From: Coniferiporia sulphurascens
Taxonomy: Eukaryota; Basidiomycota; Agaricomycetes; Hymenochaetales; Hymenochaetaceae
Assembly (NCBI GenBank): GCA_002794785.1
Contig: NBBA01000003.1
Coordinates: 1,674,001 to 1,738,000 of the forward strand
Reading direction: 5' to 3'
DNA: 64,000 nucleotides
A program made the translations under genes and the position numbers. This document shows positions 11,800 to 23,978 of the stretch, piece after piece. The number at the start of each line of letters is the position of its first letter. Position 1 is the stretch's first letter. The notes beneath the pieces are model-generated. The model was not told the DNA's origin and made no database searches. It was given only the letters and a program-made list of their open reading frames with translations.

Positions 11800-14700
11800 T
11801 TTTACTAGGAAGAGTAGTCTTGTAAAACGTTTGATTAATTCGATTGTTAGCGCTTTCGTCATAATATCAGCCTTTTGCTGTCCAGTTGGAATATATGAAA
11901 CTGATATTGTTTCATTTTCAATATAATCTCGTAAAAAATCTTTTCGTATGTCAATATGTTTTGTTCGTTGCATATATTTTTGTTCTGTTGAATTTACTAT
12001 TGTTATGGCTGCTTGATTATCACATAATATCTTCGTAGGTGTATTCAAGGTCTGCAGTACCTCTTCAACCAGTCTTCTTAGCCATATAGCTTCTTTTACT
12101 CCATGAGTTAAAGCTTGTAATTCCGCTTCACATACTGATAGTGACACTAATTCTTGTTTTTTACTTGACCAGGATGTCGTTGCGTTTCCTATTTGGAATA
12201 TATATCCCGATATAGCTTTGTGTCCTTCTTGTGTCATTCTGTCAGCATCGGTGTATCCGATTAACTCGATTGGTTCTTTTCCTCCGAGTATTAACCAATA
12301 ATCGTTCGTTCCTTTTAAATATTTAAAACAGTGTTTTACTGCATTGTAATGTTCAATACTAGGTTTATTTAAATGCCTAGCAAATTGACCTGTTGCAAAT
12401 GATATATCAGGTCTCGTACAATCTGCTGCATATCGTAACGCTCCAACCATGTTCATATATGGTATTTGATTCATGAAGTTTAATTCTTCATTAGTTGGAT
12501 TTTCGAGTGATTTTAACACTTGACCTGGTGTCATTGGTGTTCGTACCGTTGCAGCGTTTTTTAATTTATATTTTTCTATTATATTATCAATATAATGTTT
12601 TTGTCTTAATTTTATGATTCTTTCATCTCGGTTTCTTTCAATTTCAATACCGAGTAACCAATGTATATCGTTTCCGTCAGTAAATTTTACATGTTTTTCT
12701 ATTTCGTTTTTAAAGGCTTTTATTATTATTAGATTTAAGCCGCATATCGTTATGTCATCAACATGTATGAAAAGTATAAGAATCGTTTTTCCTTTATCTT
12801 TTCTAAGGAATACTGCGTTATCTTGGACTGCTCTTGTTAGTCCAATTCCGATTAATATTTCAGATAATTTTTTATACCATCGTCTGCCTGCTTGTTTTAA
12901 TCCGTATAAGGCTTTATTTAATTTTAATACTTGTCCAGGTTTTATTTCAATTAGATTTCCTGGTGGTGGTTTTATGTATATGTTTTCGTCTTTATTTAAT
13001 TCACCATATAGGTAAGCTGATTTTATATCGATTTGGTGAATTTCGTAATTGTTTGTTGCACTCCAACTTAATATAGTTCTTACTGTAGCTAATCGTGCTA
13101 CAGGAGCGAATGTGTTGTTTGAATAGTAGTCTATGCCTTCTTTTTGGGCAAATCCTTGAACTACTAATCTTGCTTTGTATCGTTCGATTTCTCCGTTTGC
13201 TAATCTTTTTGTTTTGTAAACAAATCTTGTTCCAATTATGTTTGCATCTTTTGGTGGATCAATGATTTTCCATGTAGATCTTTCGATTAACGTTTTTATT
13301 TCTTCTTTCATTGCTTCGATCCATTGATTTGCGTCAATTCTATTGATCGCTTGTTGATATGAATTTGGATCGCCTATTAATTCCGTATTGAATTGATTGA
13401 ATTCCGTAAGATAAGCGACTGTATTTTGTTCATCAAAGTTTAGACCTAATGATCGTTTTGTTGGTTTAATATTTCTTATTGGTCTTTCATTTGTTAATTC
13501 TTTTATTTGCTCGTTTTGTTTTTCTGTTATATTCTCCCCTTCAATTTTAGATGGTGGAGAATCTAAAAATTGTAAATTTCATTCGACTGTGATTTTTCTG
13601 TTGTGATAGGTTCTATGACCTTTACTTTCTTCGTCGAATCCTAACCATTGTGCATATATTCCTTTTGGTTGTAATTTATTTACGTCTTCTTGTCTTAATA
13701 TGCAATATTGGCCGAATTCTTTTAAATCGTCAATGTTGTAATTTTCGTTATATCGTTTAAAATATGGCGTTTTGAAGTCAATAGCGCTTTTTGGCGTTCT
13801 ATTGTAAACGTAAGTACTGTATTTTACAGCTTCTCCCCATAAACTTGGAGGTAGTTTTGCTTGTAGCAGATTTACTCGTGTATTATTTAGAATTGTTTGA
13901 TGTGATCGTTCTGCTACTCCATTTTGTTGTGGCGTATCGTGAACAGTCAGCTTTCGTATTGTTCCATTTTTTTCTAAATATTCGGTGAATTGTTTGCTTA
14001 AAAACACTGTGTCATTATCGCTTTGTAATATTTTTATTTTTATATTAAATTGTGTATTGAGCATAGTAGCCCATGTCGTATAAGCATTTAAGCCCTCATC
14101 TTTTGTTTTTAATAAAATCATTTTTATCCATCTTGTAGCGTCGTCTACAAGTGTTAGAAGATATTTATATCCTCCTATAGCATGTGTGGATGCTGGACCC
14201 CATATGTCCATATGTATATGATCGCCGAATTTTTCGGCTAATTTTGAAATACGTAATTTTGGGATTTGCATTCTTTTAATATTTGCTTCTATGCAGATTG
14301 TGCATTGAGTTTCATCGTAATTTGATATTTTTTGATTTGTAATTTGATCTTCTTTTAGTAGTCGTTTTATGTATGCATAACTTATATGCCCGAGTTTTTT
14401 GTGAAGTTCGAATAATGTTACATTTTTTGTAGCCGCTTGTACATCATTGTTAAATATACTATACAATCCATTTGTATTTTTAATTTTTCCGCATAAAGAT
14501 CCATTAGGATACTTTATTATGCATTCATTTTGTTTATAAATAAATTCGTAACCGTCTTGACATAGAAGTCCTTGAGAGACTAATGTCATATTCATTTTAG
14601 GATTGTAGTATACGTTTGATAATATTATGACACTTACCGAGTGTCCATTGGGGATGTAAAGCTTAAGATCCCCTACTATATTTGCCATGAACGTTGTTTT

Positions 14701-15198
14701 GTTTGCGGCCGTTATTGTGATCATGTCGGTTTTATATGTATTTCGTAGTCGATTTAAATATGGTGTTAGATGTATCATTGCACCAGTATCAATTATATCC
14801 ATTGAGGAATAAATATTGTTAGCAAATTTTTCTGTTATTATAGTGTTAATGCTTACGTTTAAATTGTTATCATCCACGTCTTCCATGGCGCTATCGTAGT
14901 TTCCGATTTTGTCAAGGAAGTCGTTATACGAATAAATTGGGAATTCTCCCATGTCGAAATCGTTATCGTCGACTTCGGTTATGAACGCGCCGATTTCTCC
15001 GTGACCGATTACGGCACTTAATTCGATTCGAGAGCTCGATGCTACGTTTGTTGCTGCTGCTGATGCTGCGGTATGTTTAGCCTGGGCCGCACTTGCCCCA
15101 GTCGTTGTCGGTGCCGCTGACGCACCCGTTTCCTTCCCTTTTCCTTTGTCGTCGTTGGCGTCCTCTTTTTTCTTCTGAGCTGCCTTCGTCCATTCCAT
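11794..15198 (-). pseudogene. Copia pol: protease, integrase, RT, RNase H, with one nonsense codon
   Basis: A single frame of about 1135 codons is interrupted once, by a TGA at 13581-13579. Upstream of it are the aspartic protease site (DTGAMIHL, about 14800), the integrase H-H-C-C region (GHISYAYIKR, then CTICIEA), the DIWGP motif, SDNDTVF and NGVAERSH. Downstream are the reverse transcriptase (NIIGTRFVYKTK, QIDIKSAYLYG, YGLKQAGR, HVDDITICG) and RNase H (YTDAD, EAELQAL). The stop replaces a residue in the V-E-x-N-L-Q-F context, where Copia relatives carry Arg; one C-to-T change (CGA to TGA) explains it. The pol frame is +1 relative to gag and overlaps it by 122 nt. How it is reached (frameshift or internal start at 15198) is not evident. 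Confidence 0.9.
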
Positions 15199-16633
15199 TT
15201 TTTGGCGCCCAGCAATCTCGACTAAAGTGCCCTAGTTTGTTACAATTGTAGCACTTGATAACGTGTGATTGTTGGTTAGGGGAATATCCCCCTCGTCCTC
15301 GTCCTCGCATATATCCTCCGCGGCCTCTATAGCCACGACCTCGTGGTTGTACACCGCGGCTGTTACCGCGTCCGCGGCCCCTGAAATAGGGGTGGTTCCG
15401 CTCGTCCTTGGGCAGGTGGTTAGCTGCCGCTCCTGTTCTCTGATGATTTTTACGCCACCCCTCGAAGGTGTTTCTCAATGCCGTTAGTAGGAATTGAGGG
15501 GTTAGTTCAATTTCATCTTTGTCTGGATTTGTTTCATTAATTGTTTTAATGTATAACTCACTCTGCGTGAGTACGTATTGATATTGTTCGGGCGTTGCCC
15601 TTGTAATAGCCGATATGTATGTCGACTCTGAAACTTTTACCCCTTGGGCTATTAGTTCCTCGTATTTATTGCTGAGGTTGTCGAGCGTTCCATCGAAATG
15701 GCTGACATGACCTCTGATATCAAAAAGGGCAGCCTCGTTAAAGCCCTTTGTAATTGTTGTCTGGACGTTATATCGTCTGTCAAGCGCTTTGAGTAGTGCT
15801 GGAATATCTTTAGAGAAATTAAGATAATAAGCCAGTATTTTGTCGGGCATAGTGCGCATAATGCCGTTATATAGAGCACTTGATATACCAGCCTCTCCAG
15901 TTCCTGGGGAGTTAGTGAGCAGGTTACCGTAACCTGCACTCTCGATGGCGCTGCGGACTCTGTAATTCCAGAGTTTATAGTTTCGGTGCCCGTCGAGTTT
16001 CTCGATTCCGTCGAAGAATTTCTGGAGTTCCGCGAGTTTAGTTGCCATACTTGGTTCATCTTCCTCGGTATCGTTAGCGTCTGAATCGTCAGGGTCAGAT
16101 GGCTCTGATGGCTCACGTAATGGGTTATTTTTGGATTCTTCGGAGTTTTCTTCTTCGTTATCTTTTTTATCGTTATCTTCACTTTCTTCTTCTGGCTTAA
16201 TATAAGGGTTATCAATTTTAAATTGAGCTTTTTCATTTGGATCTGATATGCCCAAATACGTACTTATTCGATATCTGATTTCGGATGATTTTCCTTGATC
16301 TGATATTCCTAAATCTTTAGCGTGATTCGTTAGTTCCAGTTTATAATCAGTTCTTATTTTTGATTTTTCATCTTTGGTGGAATTATCATACCTGTTTATT
16401 TGATCTTGTATTTGTTGTTCCGTTCCGTTAATAGGTATTTGTCTTAGGTTACATTGAAGTATTAATTCAACTAACCTTTTGCTATCTTTAGCTTTTTGGA
16501 TTTTTTCTTCGAGTTCTTCGATGGTAGATGACTGTGTATACGTTATTTTTAGTTCGTTAGCTATTATTCGTAATCCTGATAATTTTTGCAAACGTGTTTG
16601 CTCACGAGTGTTTGGTTTCTGTCCGTCAGACAT
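15077..16633 (-). CDS. Copia gag, 518 aa
   Basis: Nucleocapsid/capsid polyprotein of the Copia element, encoded from ATG 16633 on the minus strand. The N-terminal third is charged and helical. An acidic Glu/Asp/Ser-rich linker (about residues 145-195) leads into the Copia gag core (WNYRVRSAIES, then an LLKALDRRY-type helix). The C-terminus has a long Arg-Gly-rich RNA-binding stretch and one CCHC knuckle (CYNCNKLGHFSRDC, about residues 458-471). No internal stop. The last 40 codons overlap the start of pol in another frame. Confidence 0.92.
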   Translation of the reverse strand: MSDGQKPNTREQTRLQKLSGLRIIANELKITYTQSSTIEELEEKIQKAKDSKRLVELILQCNLRQIPINGTEQQIQDQINRYDNSTKDEKSKIRTDYKLELTNHAKDLGISDQGKSSEIRYRISTYLGISDPNEKAQFKIDNPYIKPEEESEDNDKKDNEEENSEESKNNPLREPSEPSDPDDSDANDTEEDEPSMATKLAELQKFFDGIEKLDGHRNYKLWNYRVRSAIESAGYGNLLTNSPGTGEAGISSALYNGIMRTMPDKILAYYLNFSKDIPALLKALDRRYNVQTTITKGFNEAALFDIRGHVSHFDGTLDNLSNKYEELIAQGVKVSESTYISAITRATPEQYQYVLTQSELYIKTINETNPDKDEIELTPQFLLTALRNTFEGWRKNHQRTGAAANHLPKDERNHPYFRGRGRGNSRGVQPRGRGYRGRGGYMRGRGRGGYSPNQQSHVIKCYNCNKLGHFSRDCWAPKNGMDEGSSEEKRGRQRRQRKREGNGCVSGTDNDWGKCGPG

Positions 16634-16691
16634 AATTTCGTTATATGAGGATGTATAAGTTTTGTTAATCGTTTCGTTAGTTTTATAGAGT

Positions 16692-16705
16692 CAAGGCTCA
16701 TAACC
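16692..16705 (-). other. Primer-binding-like site
   Basis: GGTTATGAGCC directly follows the 5' LTR on the minus strand. It resembles the initiator-Met-type primer site of Copia elements (TGGTATCAGAGC) only loosely, so the primer tRNA is not settled. Confidence 0.45.
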
Positions 16706-16960
16706 TCTTAAAATCTACGCACGTTGTGGTAGACGATGAGGTGCAGTGGTGAAGTTCAGGCAAGGTGGGTTATCAGCGTAAACCGATGTATTTCTAGGGC
16801 GAGACCAGCTCCCCTTATATACACGTTCCGTGGGCTAGTACTACTATAACTAACTAGCTCCTATCGTATGGCGTTATCATTGTGTTATCGTTCACTTAGT
16901 AATGTGGTTGTTCATATGACCACGTACTATATTTATATCGTTCGTTATATTTATTTAATA
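16706..16960 (-). repeat. Copia 5' LTR
   Basis: 255 bp, nearly identical to the 3' LTR. It is followed on the outside by the AGGTA target duplication at 16961-16965. Confidence 0.93.
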
Positions 16961-17300
16961 AGGTATGTGCCCAAGAAATCGGCTGCCTTCTGTTACAGAA
17001 AGTCGAATTATTGCACGGTTCTGTAGAAAGTTAATCGCGTCTCACCTGGCCCCATATGGGATCGTCCTTGTTATCCACGGTGTCCTTCATTGAAGGATGT
17101 CAGAATGGCGCATATCATGACCCCAAAAAAACTTACTTGTACCTCGGTCTCCTTGTTCTCATCCATATTTTCTGAGGGAGGTCCATTGACATCAGGGAGG
17201 ATCGCATTCGATTCACCCTCGACCTGGTCATTCTCCTTATATGCAGGATTGAGGGCATGAATTATAAACTGCATGACGAAATGCAATAGGACGGACTTAC
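16961..17300 (-). pseudogene. Exons upstream of the KDZ relic, cut off by Copia and LINE
   Basis: Minus-strand coding pieces with plausible GT/AG borders: FIIHALNPAYKEND..KETEVQ (about 17263-17140) and DNKDDPIWGQ (about 17085-17050). A third piece, AADFLGTYL, reads directly across the Copia site into PKLAEIQ and the KDZ cysteine cluster. Removing Copia and one AGGTA therefore restores a continuous reading frame at this point. The first piece is preceded by an intron whose donor lies beside the LINE insertion. Whether all of it belongs to one KDZ gene or to a second gene upstream is not clear. Confidence 0.55.
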
Positions 17301-17314
17301 ACTGCCCACTTTGA
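17301..17314. repeat. LINE target-site duplication, left copy
   Basis: ACTGCCCACTTTGA, repeated at 23994-24007 directly after the poly(A) tail. Confidence 0.92.
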
Positions 17315-17514
17315 CAAGGTCACCCCTTGACTTCTTACCACCATCATCTCACCCTCTGCACTGCCACTTTCGCTGCCCCTAAACTCCCTGGGTTAACTAC
17401 CCACACCAGTTCCTCCTCACAGTAGACATCCGTCGAGCTGTTTTTTCGCCCACTTTCATCCCTATCCACTTCCTTTCCACACCATCCCCTATCCCCTTTA
17501 TTTTTCTTTCCCCC

Positions 17515-19875
17515 ATGGCGTCCTCTCAAACCCCGTCTTTCAGCAGCCCAAGATTTGCTAACACCCCAGAAGAAATGCACTCATACAATTCCACCTCTCC
17601 TAACATTCCTGTTTCTCACTCTCCTCCTTGTCCTCTTCCCTCTCCCCCTAAAGAAAATTCTAACATCGACAAAAGCACAGATATAACAGGTTATCAGCAA
17701 ATTCTTCCTTCATCTCAGTCTCCCTCAGTCCTATCTATGCCTGCATCTCAAGATCCGTCCTTTAATGCTCACTTCAAAGACTTCTCATCCACCTATGCCA
17801 ACTATTCTGATATTATGCTCGCGGCTCCTAGTTCAACACCTATGGACATTATTTTCCCTCTCGACTCTCAGTCCCTCATCCAAGCAGCATCCCCCTCGAC
17901 ACATGCACCCCCTCCCCAGCAACAAACGCCTGCCCCTATCCTCGCCCATCAACTTTCTAACCAATCACATTCTTCTTCTTCTTCACACGAACAACCCACG
18001 ACTTCACACCGACACATTCGATTCACACCATCACCTGACGAAGAAAATATGGAAGACAAAATTATCATTTCTGAAGCATGTGACACCTTGGAAAACATCC
18101 TCGCCCCTCGATCTTTTGAAGAATGGACTATGTCTATTGAACAAATTCTTTCACTCATTTCAAACACATGGCCTTCGCGCTTCAACCAACACCTTACTGA
18201 CCACTCTATGAACTCTCTTGCCAACGCTATCCAACTATTTCACCTACACTTCGTTCCGTCAAACACATCAGTCACCATCGTTCACCCAGCAGAACCTTTG
18301 TTGCCCATCACTTATCACAAAACTACTATCGACGACGCAGGCCAATTTGATTTCCGTGTCCAAAACCCTATTCTTTATCCCAACTCTATACAAGATCACA
18401 CCACAGAACCGATAGCCGCAACTGTTACTTCCGGTCCAAATTTCTCTATGATTACGTCCATGATTACTTCCCTTCAAAACACTCTTCAAGAACAAGCTAG
18501 GCAACATGCTAAAGATTTAGAACTCCGTATCATATCACATATGGTTCAATTAGAAGAAACTGTAGCCTCTTTTGGCCCTCCTACACTTGCAGCCGCAAAC
18601 ATCGATCACAACTCACATCATGTTTCTTTCACTGACGAAAACACATACGAACCCAACAACCTCAGCCATGGTTTTATTCAACCCACAAAACCTGTTATTC
18701 CACTACCAAATTGTATTCGCCCGGCTGGCCCACGACAACGTACACCTTCACCCGTCACTCTAAGGAATCCTATAGCAGACCAACCAATTAGCACTATGAC
18801 TTATAAAGATCACCTCGGTCTCAATATGCCAACTAATCAACCGAAATTGTTACCATCCGCCCCGGCATCCATCTCTACACTTACTCGATATGTCGCTTGA
18901 TTCCAAGGACAAAACATGCCTCTTTCATCTTGACCCAACTCCAAAACCCTTATTGACCATATTCAAGCCAAACTCGATTGAATCCCTACTGCCCGACACA
19001 TACGTATCATTGGTGCCGACTGGAATATGTCTGGAAACTGCATTTTCTCTTTTCCCTCTAATATTTCAGTTAATTCTATCAACGCCATTATTCCCGTTTT
19101 GAAAGACGCTTTCGAACTCCGACCTAATCATCCGCTTACCATCACCCACAATATTAAATGGTCTAAAGTCATCCTTAGCAACATTATCACATCTAATGGT
19201 CCAAATTTACTGATATTCTCTGAACTCGAAATACTCCATTCACTTCTCCTTAACGACCTCTTCCGTTCCCTCAAAATCACACAACCACCTCAATGGGCAC
19301 GTAACCCAGAATTCATAACAAAACCTCGATCATCAATCTCATTTGCCTTTGAGGACCCAAATGGAGATTTATTATGCAAAGTTACCACTTCAGTCTTCTC
19401 CATCTTCGGCCAATCCACGGTCCCTATCGTCTGGAAAGAGAAACCGTGCTTTTCTCAATGCATGAAATGCTGGAAATTTGGACATTTGACGATTCATTGT
19501 AACCAACCTTTAGGCTGCAGATATTGCGCATCAAAACGTCACCTTACTTCACAACATCGCGAAATGTGTTCAGGATGCTCCAGTGCTCGCTATCAAGAAA
19601 ACCAACCATGCGATCACTTCTACTGCGTTAACTGCTCCGGTGCTCACCCTGCTGACTCTATTGATTGTCCACAACATGCTTTTTATTTCAATCGTAACCC
19701 AGCACCTGTCAGAATGACCTTATCATCTCCCCCATTGCCAACAATCTCAAATCCCAACCTCATCCATGTTCATCCATCACAACATCAATTTATTTCGGAC
19801 CCAGCTTTCATTCGTCCCTCTTCACTGTCCATGCAAGTTGACCCACACAACTCAATCCATGAAGATACTCTATGA
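17515..19875 (+). pseudogene. LINE ORF1 (gag-like, zinc knuckles), three TGA stops
   Basis: One frame from ATG 17515 to TGA 19875, about 786 codons. The N-terminal 450 residues are low in complexity (Ser/Pro/Gln/His-rich). In-frame TGA codons at 18898, 18931 and 18979 interrupt a short window. Beyond them the same frame continues with IRIIGADWN and GNCIFSFP, typical of the RNA-binding part of fungal LINE gag proteins. The C-terminal cysteine cluster has knuckle CMKCWKFGHLTIHC, then CRYCASKRH and CVNCSGAHPADSIDC (about 19450-19670). Each internal TGA would be Arg (CGA) before one C-to-T change. ORF1 ends in an ATGA overlap with ORF2. Confidence 0.88.
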
Positions 19876-22800
19876 ATCATACAGCCTTACGAATTCTTCA
19901 GCTCAATGTAGCAAAAAGCGGCCCGCGTACTGCTCGACTACTTAACAACCCCAATCTTCATATTCTCGCACTTCAAGAACCTTTCATCGGATTTTCTGGT
20001 ATTTTGCGTTCTGATTCTTCACCTGATGGGACTCCCATTTTACTTCCTATTAAACACCCGGCTTGGGATTATTTCATTCCGTCGTTCGACCCAAATTCTC
20101 CTATTAAACCTCACGTTATAATTTATATTCGCAAATCTTTTCCACATCTTTCAGCAATCTCACGTCAGGATATCACTAACCATAAAGATTTCATGACTAT
20201 TGATGTCACTTATCTCGACAAAACTTTCCGACTCATCAATTGTTATAACTACGGATCCGGCATTTTAGGAGACAATATCCGATTCCTTACCGACATCGAT
20301 CTCGACTACGATATTCCGACATGTGTCATGGGAGACTTTAATATTCATCATTCAGAATGGGCACTCCCAAATCGAACATTATGACGGTCATCAGCTGAAG
20401 CGGAAACTTTTCTTACTTGGACTCAAGATCAATCACTCTTTATACTCAATGACACCGAATTCCCGACTCGCAAAGGACAACATCGACAATCCGACTCCAT
20501 TATCGATTTAACACTTCTCAATTTCAATGCAGTATTATCCGATTTCTTTTACGACTGGACCTGTGTCAACATGGCCGCATATTCTTCAGACCATATTCCA
20601 ATTACGCTTGCCTTCTTACCCATTAACACTGAATTTACCCCAGAAGACACGACTATCAGTTACAAATATGACCCCAAATGCAAAAAAGAATGGATCGAAA
20701 AATTCAGCTTCCATCTTGACGAAAATCCACTTCCTCATTTCGAAAACGACGACTCCATTTCTGATTTTGCGAATCAATTAACTAATACAATTTTACTAAC
20801 AACATCAGAAATAATGCCCCAAATGACGACTACCACATTTACTTATTCTTATTGGTGGAATGATGAATGTGATCAGGCAATACGCGCTTTCAGAGATTGC
20901 TCCGACAACTTCGAAAAAGAACATCTTCACAAAGAAGCACGTCACATATTCAAAAAAGCTAAACAATCATGGGCAACATCCGTCCTCGAGGGAGCAACAT
21001 CTTACGACATCTATCGATATGCCAAATGGTCCTCCGGAAAACGAAAAACTCGGACTCCACCTATTTTATATAACGACCAATATGCTCATACTCCTGAACA
21101 ACAAGCGAAGGTTTTCCACCAATCATTCTTTCCGAATACACCATTACCCAACGTCTCAGAACTCCCATATGATCCACCCAAAAAACCGACTCGTGCTTCC
21201 CCTCACATCACTCAAAACGAAATCGATACCTGTCTCAACCTCACACACAATAACTCAGCACCAGGCATTTCTAACATTTCTTATGCGTATATTAAATGGA
21301 TTAATTCCGCTCACCCAACAATTCTTTTTAATCTTTTTAACGAATGTTTTTCTCATCATTTACACCCATGGAAAAATGCTAATATTGTTCTCATTCCAAA
21401 ACCTAACAAAACCGATTCTAGCAATCCCAGATCATACCGACCAATTGCGCTACTTGAATGCATCGGAAAAATCCTCGAAAAAATCATCGCTAAACGCCTC
21501 ACATGGGACGTTGGTCATTTCAACCTAGTTCCTACCATACAATTTGGCGGCCGTTCTAATTCATGCACCATCGATGCTGGTCTCTCCCTCATTCACGACA
21601 TTCAAATTGCACACAAGAAAAAACTTTTCATATCCGCCCTCACCATCGACATTAAAGGATATTTCGATAACATCAATCATTCTCGACTACTTCATTCACT
21701 ACATCTACTCAGTTTTGATCAAAAAATCATTCTATGGATCAAAGATTTTCTTACTGACTGTCATATTTCCTTTAAAATTGACAATTTCCTTTCTGAACTG
21801 AAACTGATTCATAATGTTGGCATTCCCCAGGGATCTCCTATATCACCAATTCTTTCATCCATTTATACAGCTTTCATTCTTAACTCATTTAACTCTTCTT
21901 CTGACACATGTCTCAAAGCATATGTCGACAATCAACTTATTCTCGTATATTCTGAATCATACCAAGAAAACATCCGTCTCCTTAAATCTGCTTATAATAT
22001 TATTTCCAGCAAACTCAATGATATACAACTTTCAATTGACCATTTTAAATCGGACCTTATTCATTTTATTCATCACGGTTTCTCTCCTACTTCTCTTCCA
22101 TCTATTACCCTTTCCGATCCTCATTCACCATCAGTTACTATCACTCCTTCTCCCATTATTCGATGGCTCAGTTTCTATCTTGATCAAAGACTCAACTTTA
22201 ATCACCACATTCATTGTATGTGCATGTGGGCACGTTCTACCACCATGGCTCTACACATTCTGGGCAACACAATTCACGGACTATCTTTCACCAATTTCCG
22301 CACACTCCATTTCGCCAATATTCTTCCAGTCCTCATGTATGGCTTTCAACTTTGGTTCACCGGCATCCGACAAAAAACCAAAATTAACCATATGACTATT
22401 GCCCAAAATCAAAGCCTCCGCCTATTAACAGGAACATTCCGGACTACGCCATCACACACTCTTCATCATATTTCACACGTCCTCCCGATTCCAATTCTTC
22501 TAACAAAATACAATCAATCCACCGCTCTTCGACTTAATCGACTACCACTAAACTCTCAACTTCTTAATCGTCTCCCATCTTCTTGGCCACGTCTTCCTAC
22601 ATCTAAACCACCAATAACATCTCGTCACAAATCTACATCATCAAAACCGAAAACACAACTACATCGTCTTGCCTTTCTCGCCAACCCCAGAACCGAACAC
22701 ATTAACCCGTATCTCGCACATCTGTCTCAACATTTGCCCAACAATCCATCGCAATATCATTACAATCCCCTCTCTTATCATCTCGAATCCGGAACTTCTC

Positions 22801-23819
22801 CTTTAGAACGAAAAAATCAACAAAAAAATCGCATTATTTCTCTTCATGATTCTTTAACAAAAAATATTCATAATCTTTTAGTTTACACAGACGGCTCAAA
22901 AAACTACAAAAACAATCAATCTGTCACCATTTCCTCTTTCATCATTTATCATAACTCCCAAATCGTCGATCTCGGCCATTTCTACTGTTCTCCTTCCGGA
23001 TCTTCCTATGATGCTGAAATGTATGCTCTTGCAAAATGTACAGAATGAGTCAACCTCTTCCGACAAAGACATATTTTCTCTACTTCTCATATTAACAACA
23101 TTCACTTCTTTTCTGACTCATCTTCATGTATCCCTTCCATCATTGACCTATCCCCCCATGCTGCACAATGTTCTTCTAAAATATTCCGCCAATTTTCCGA
23201 CTCCTTCACTTCTAACACTCGTCACCATATTCATCTTCATTGGTCTCCTGGTCACCTTGGTATACCTGGCAACATCATCGCTGATAACCTCACACACTTC
23301 TCACCAATAGGCTGTCCGTTTTTGCTAAAAACATATGCAGGTGAAAAAGAAGACATAAATCTTCGTGCCATTACATCCTGGTCTCACCTCATTCGAAACA
23401 CCAAAAACATTTTGGAATCCACATCATTCAATACCATTTCGGCAATTCCGTCATCGAAACTCACACCTTTTTGGAAACGTTTCTATTACCCTCGAGACAT
23501 ATCATCGCATATCTTCCACGCAATTACTGGACACGGCCACTTCAGAGATTACTATCAGCGTTTCATACCAACCAATCTTATTTTGTGCCCATGCGGTGAA
23601 CATATACAAACTCGGGATCATATCATACGATGATGCCCATTACTTAAATCCGCACGCACGCAAGCTTTCGGAAATACCATTCTGCCACCAGACCACATTC
23701 TTTTCACAAAAGAAAATTATCTTCAAAAATTCGCTTCATTTTTAAATTCATCCAATGCCTTTACCAAAGCTTTCACTGTTCATGAACCAATTCCTCCTTC
23801 ACGATTTTTTCCACCATAG
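19872..23819 (+). pseudogene. LINE ORF2: endonuclease, reverse transcriptase, RNase H, three TGA stops
   Basis: One frame of about 1316 codons with TGA stops at 20382, 23046 and 23631. The AP-like endonuclease shows LQLNVAKSG, LQEPF, GDFNIHHSEW and SDHIPIT (19890-20600). The reverse transcriptase shows FNECF, SYRPIALLE, IDIKGYFDNINHSRLL and GIPQGSPISP (21300-21860). Its catalytic box reads AYVDNQL, so the second Asp of the usual YxDD is Asn. RNase H shows LVYTDGSKN, DAEMYALA and HWSPGHLGIPGN (22880-23270). A C-terminal CPCGE..TRDHIIR cysteine motif follows. The stops and the lost Asp mean this copy cannot move on its own. Confidence 0.9.
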
Positions 23820-23978
23820 TATATTTCCATTAAATTCATACAACAAAAACTCTTACCATCCAGTCATTCTTAAAACCAGACTCTTTATACCTTGTTAATC
23901 TCATCCAACATGACACTTCACTTGGTCTCATACCCGCGTCTTTTACATAGTAATGTTGCGGTATATAAATGCTGAATT

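Larger units (their letters stand above)
11532..16960 (-). mobile_element. Full-length Ty1/Copia LTR retrotransposon
   Basis: 5.43-kb element bounded by two 255-bp LTRs and a 5-bp target duplication AGGTA (11527-11531 and 16961-16965). It is transcribed on the minus strand, with gag, then protease, integrase and reverse transcriptase/RNase H in the Copia order. A purine tract precedes the 3' LTR, and a primer-binding-like site follows the 5' LTR. The LTRs differ at a single position that I can find, so insertion was recent. It sits inside an exon of the KDZ transposase relic. Confidence 0.95.

Noticed and set aside
18890..19102. Separate small plus-strand ORF in the LINE
   Set aside because: It is in another frame. 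The gag-like frame itself continues through the three TGA codons with recognisable protein.
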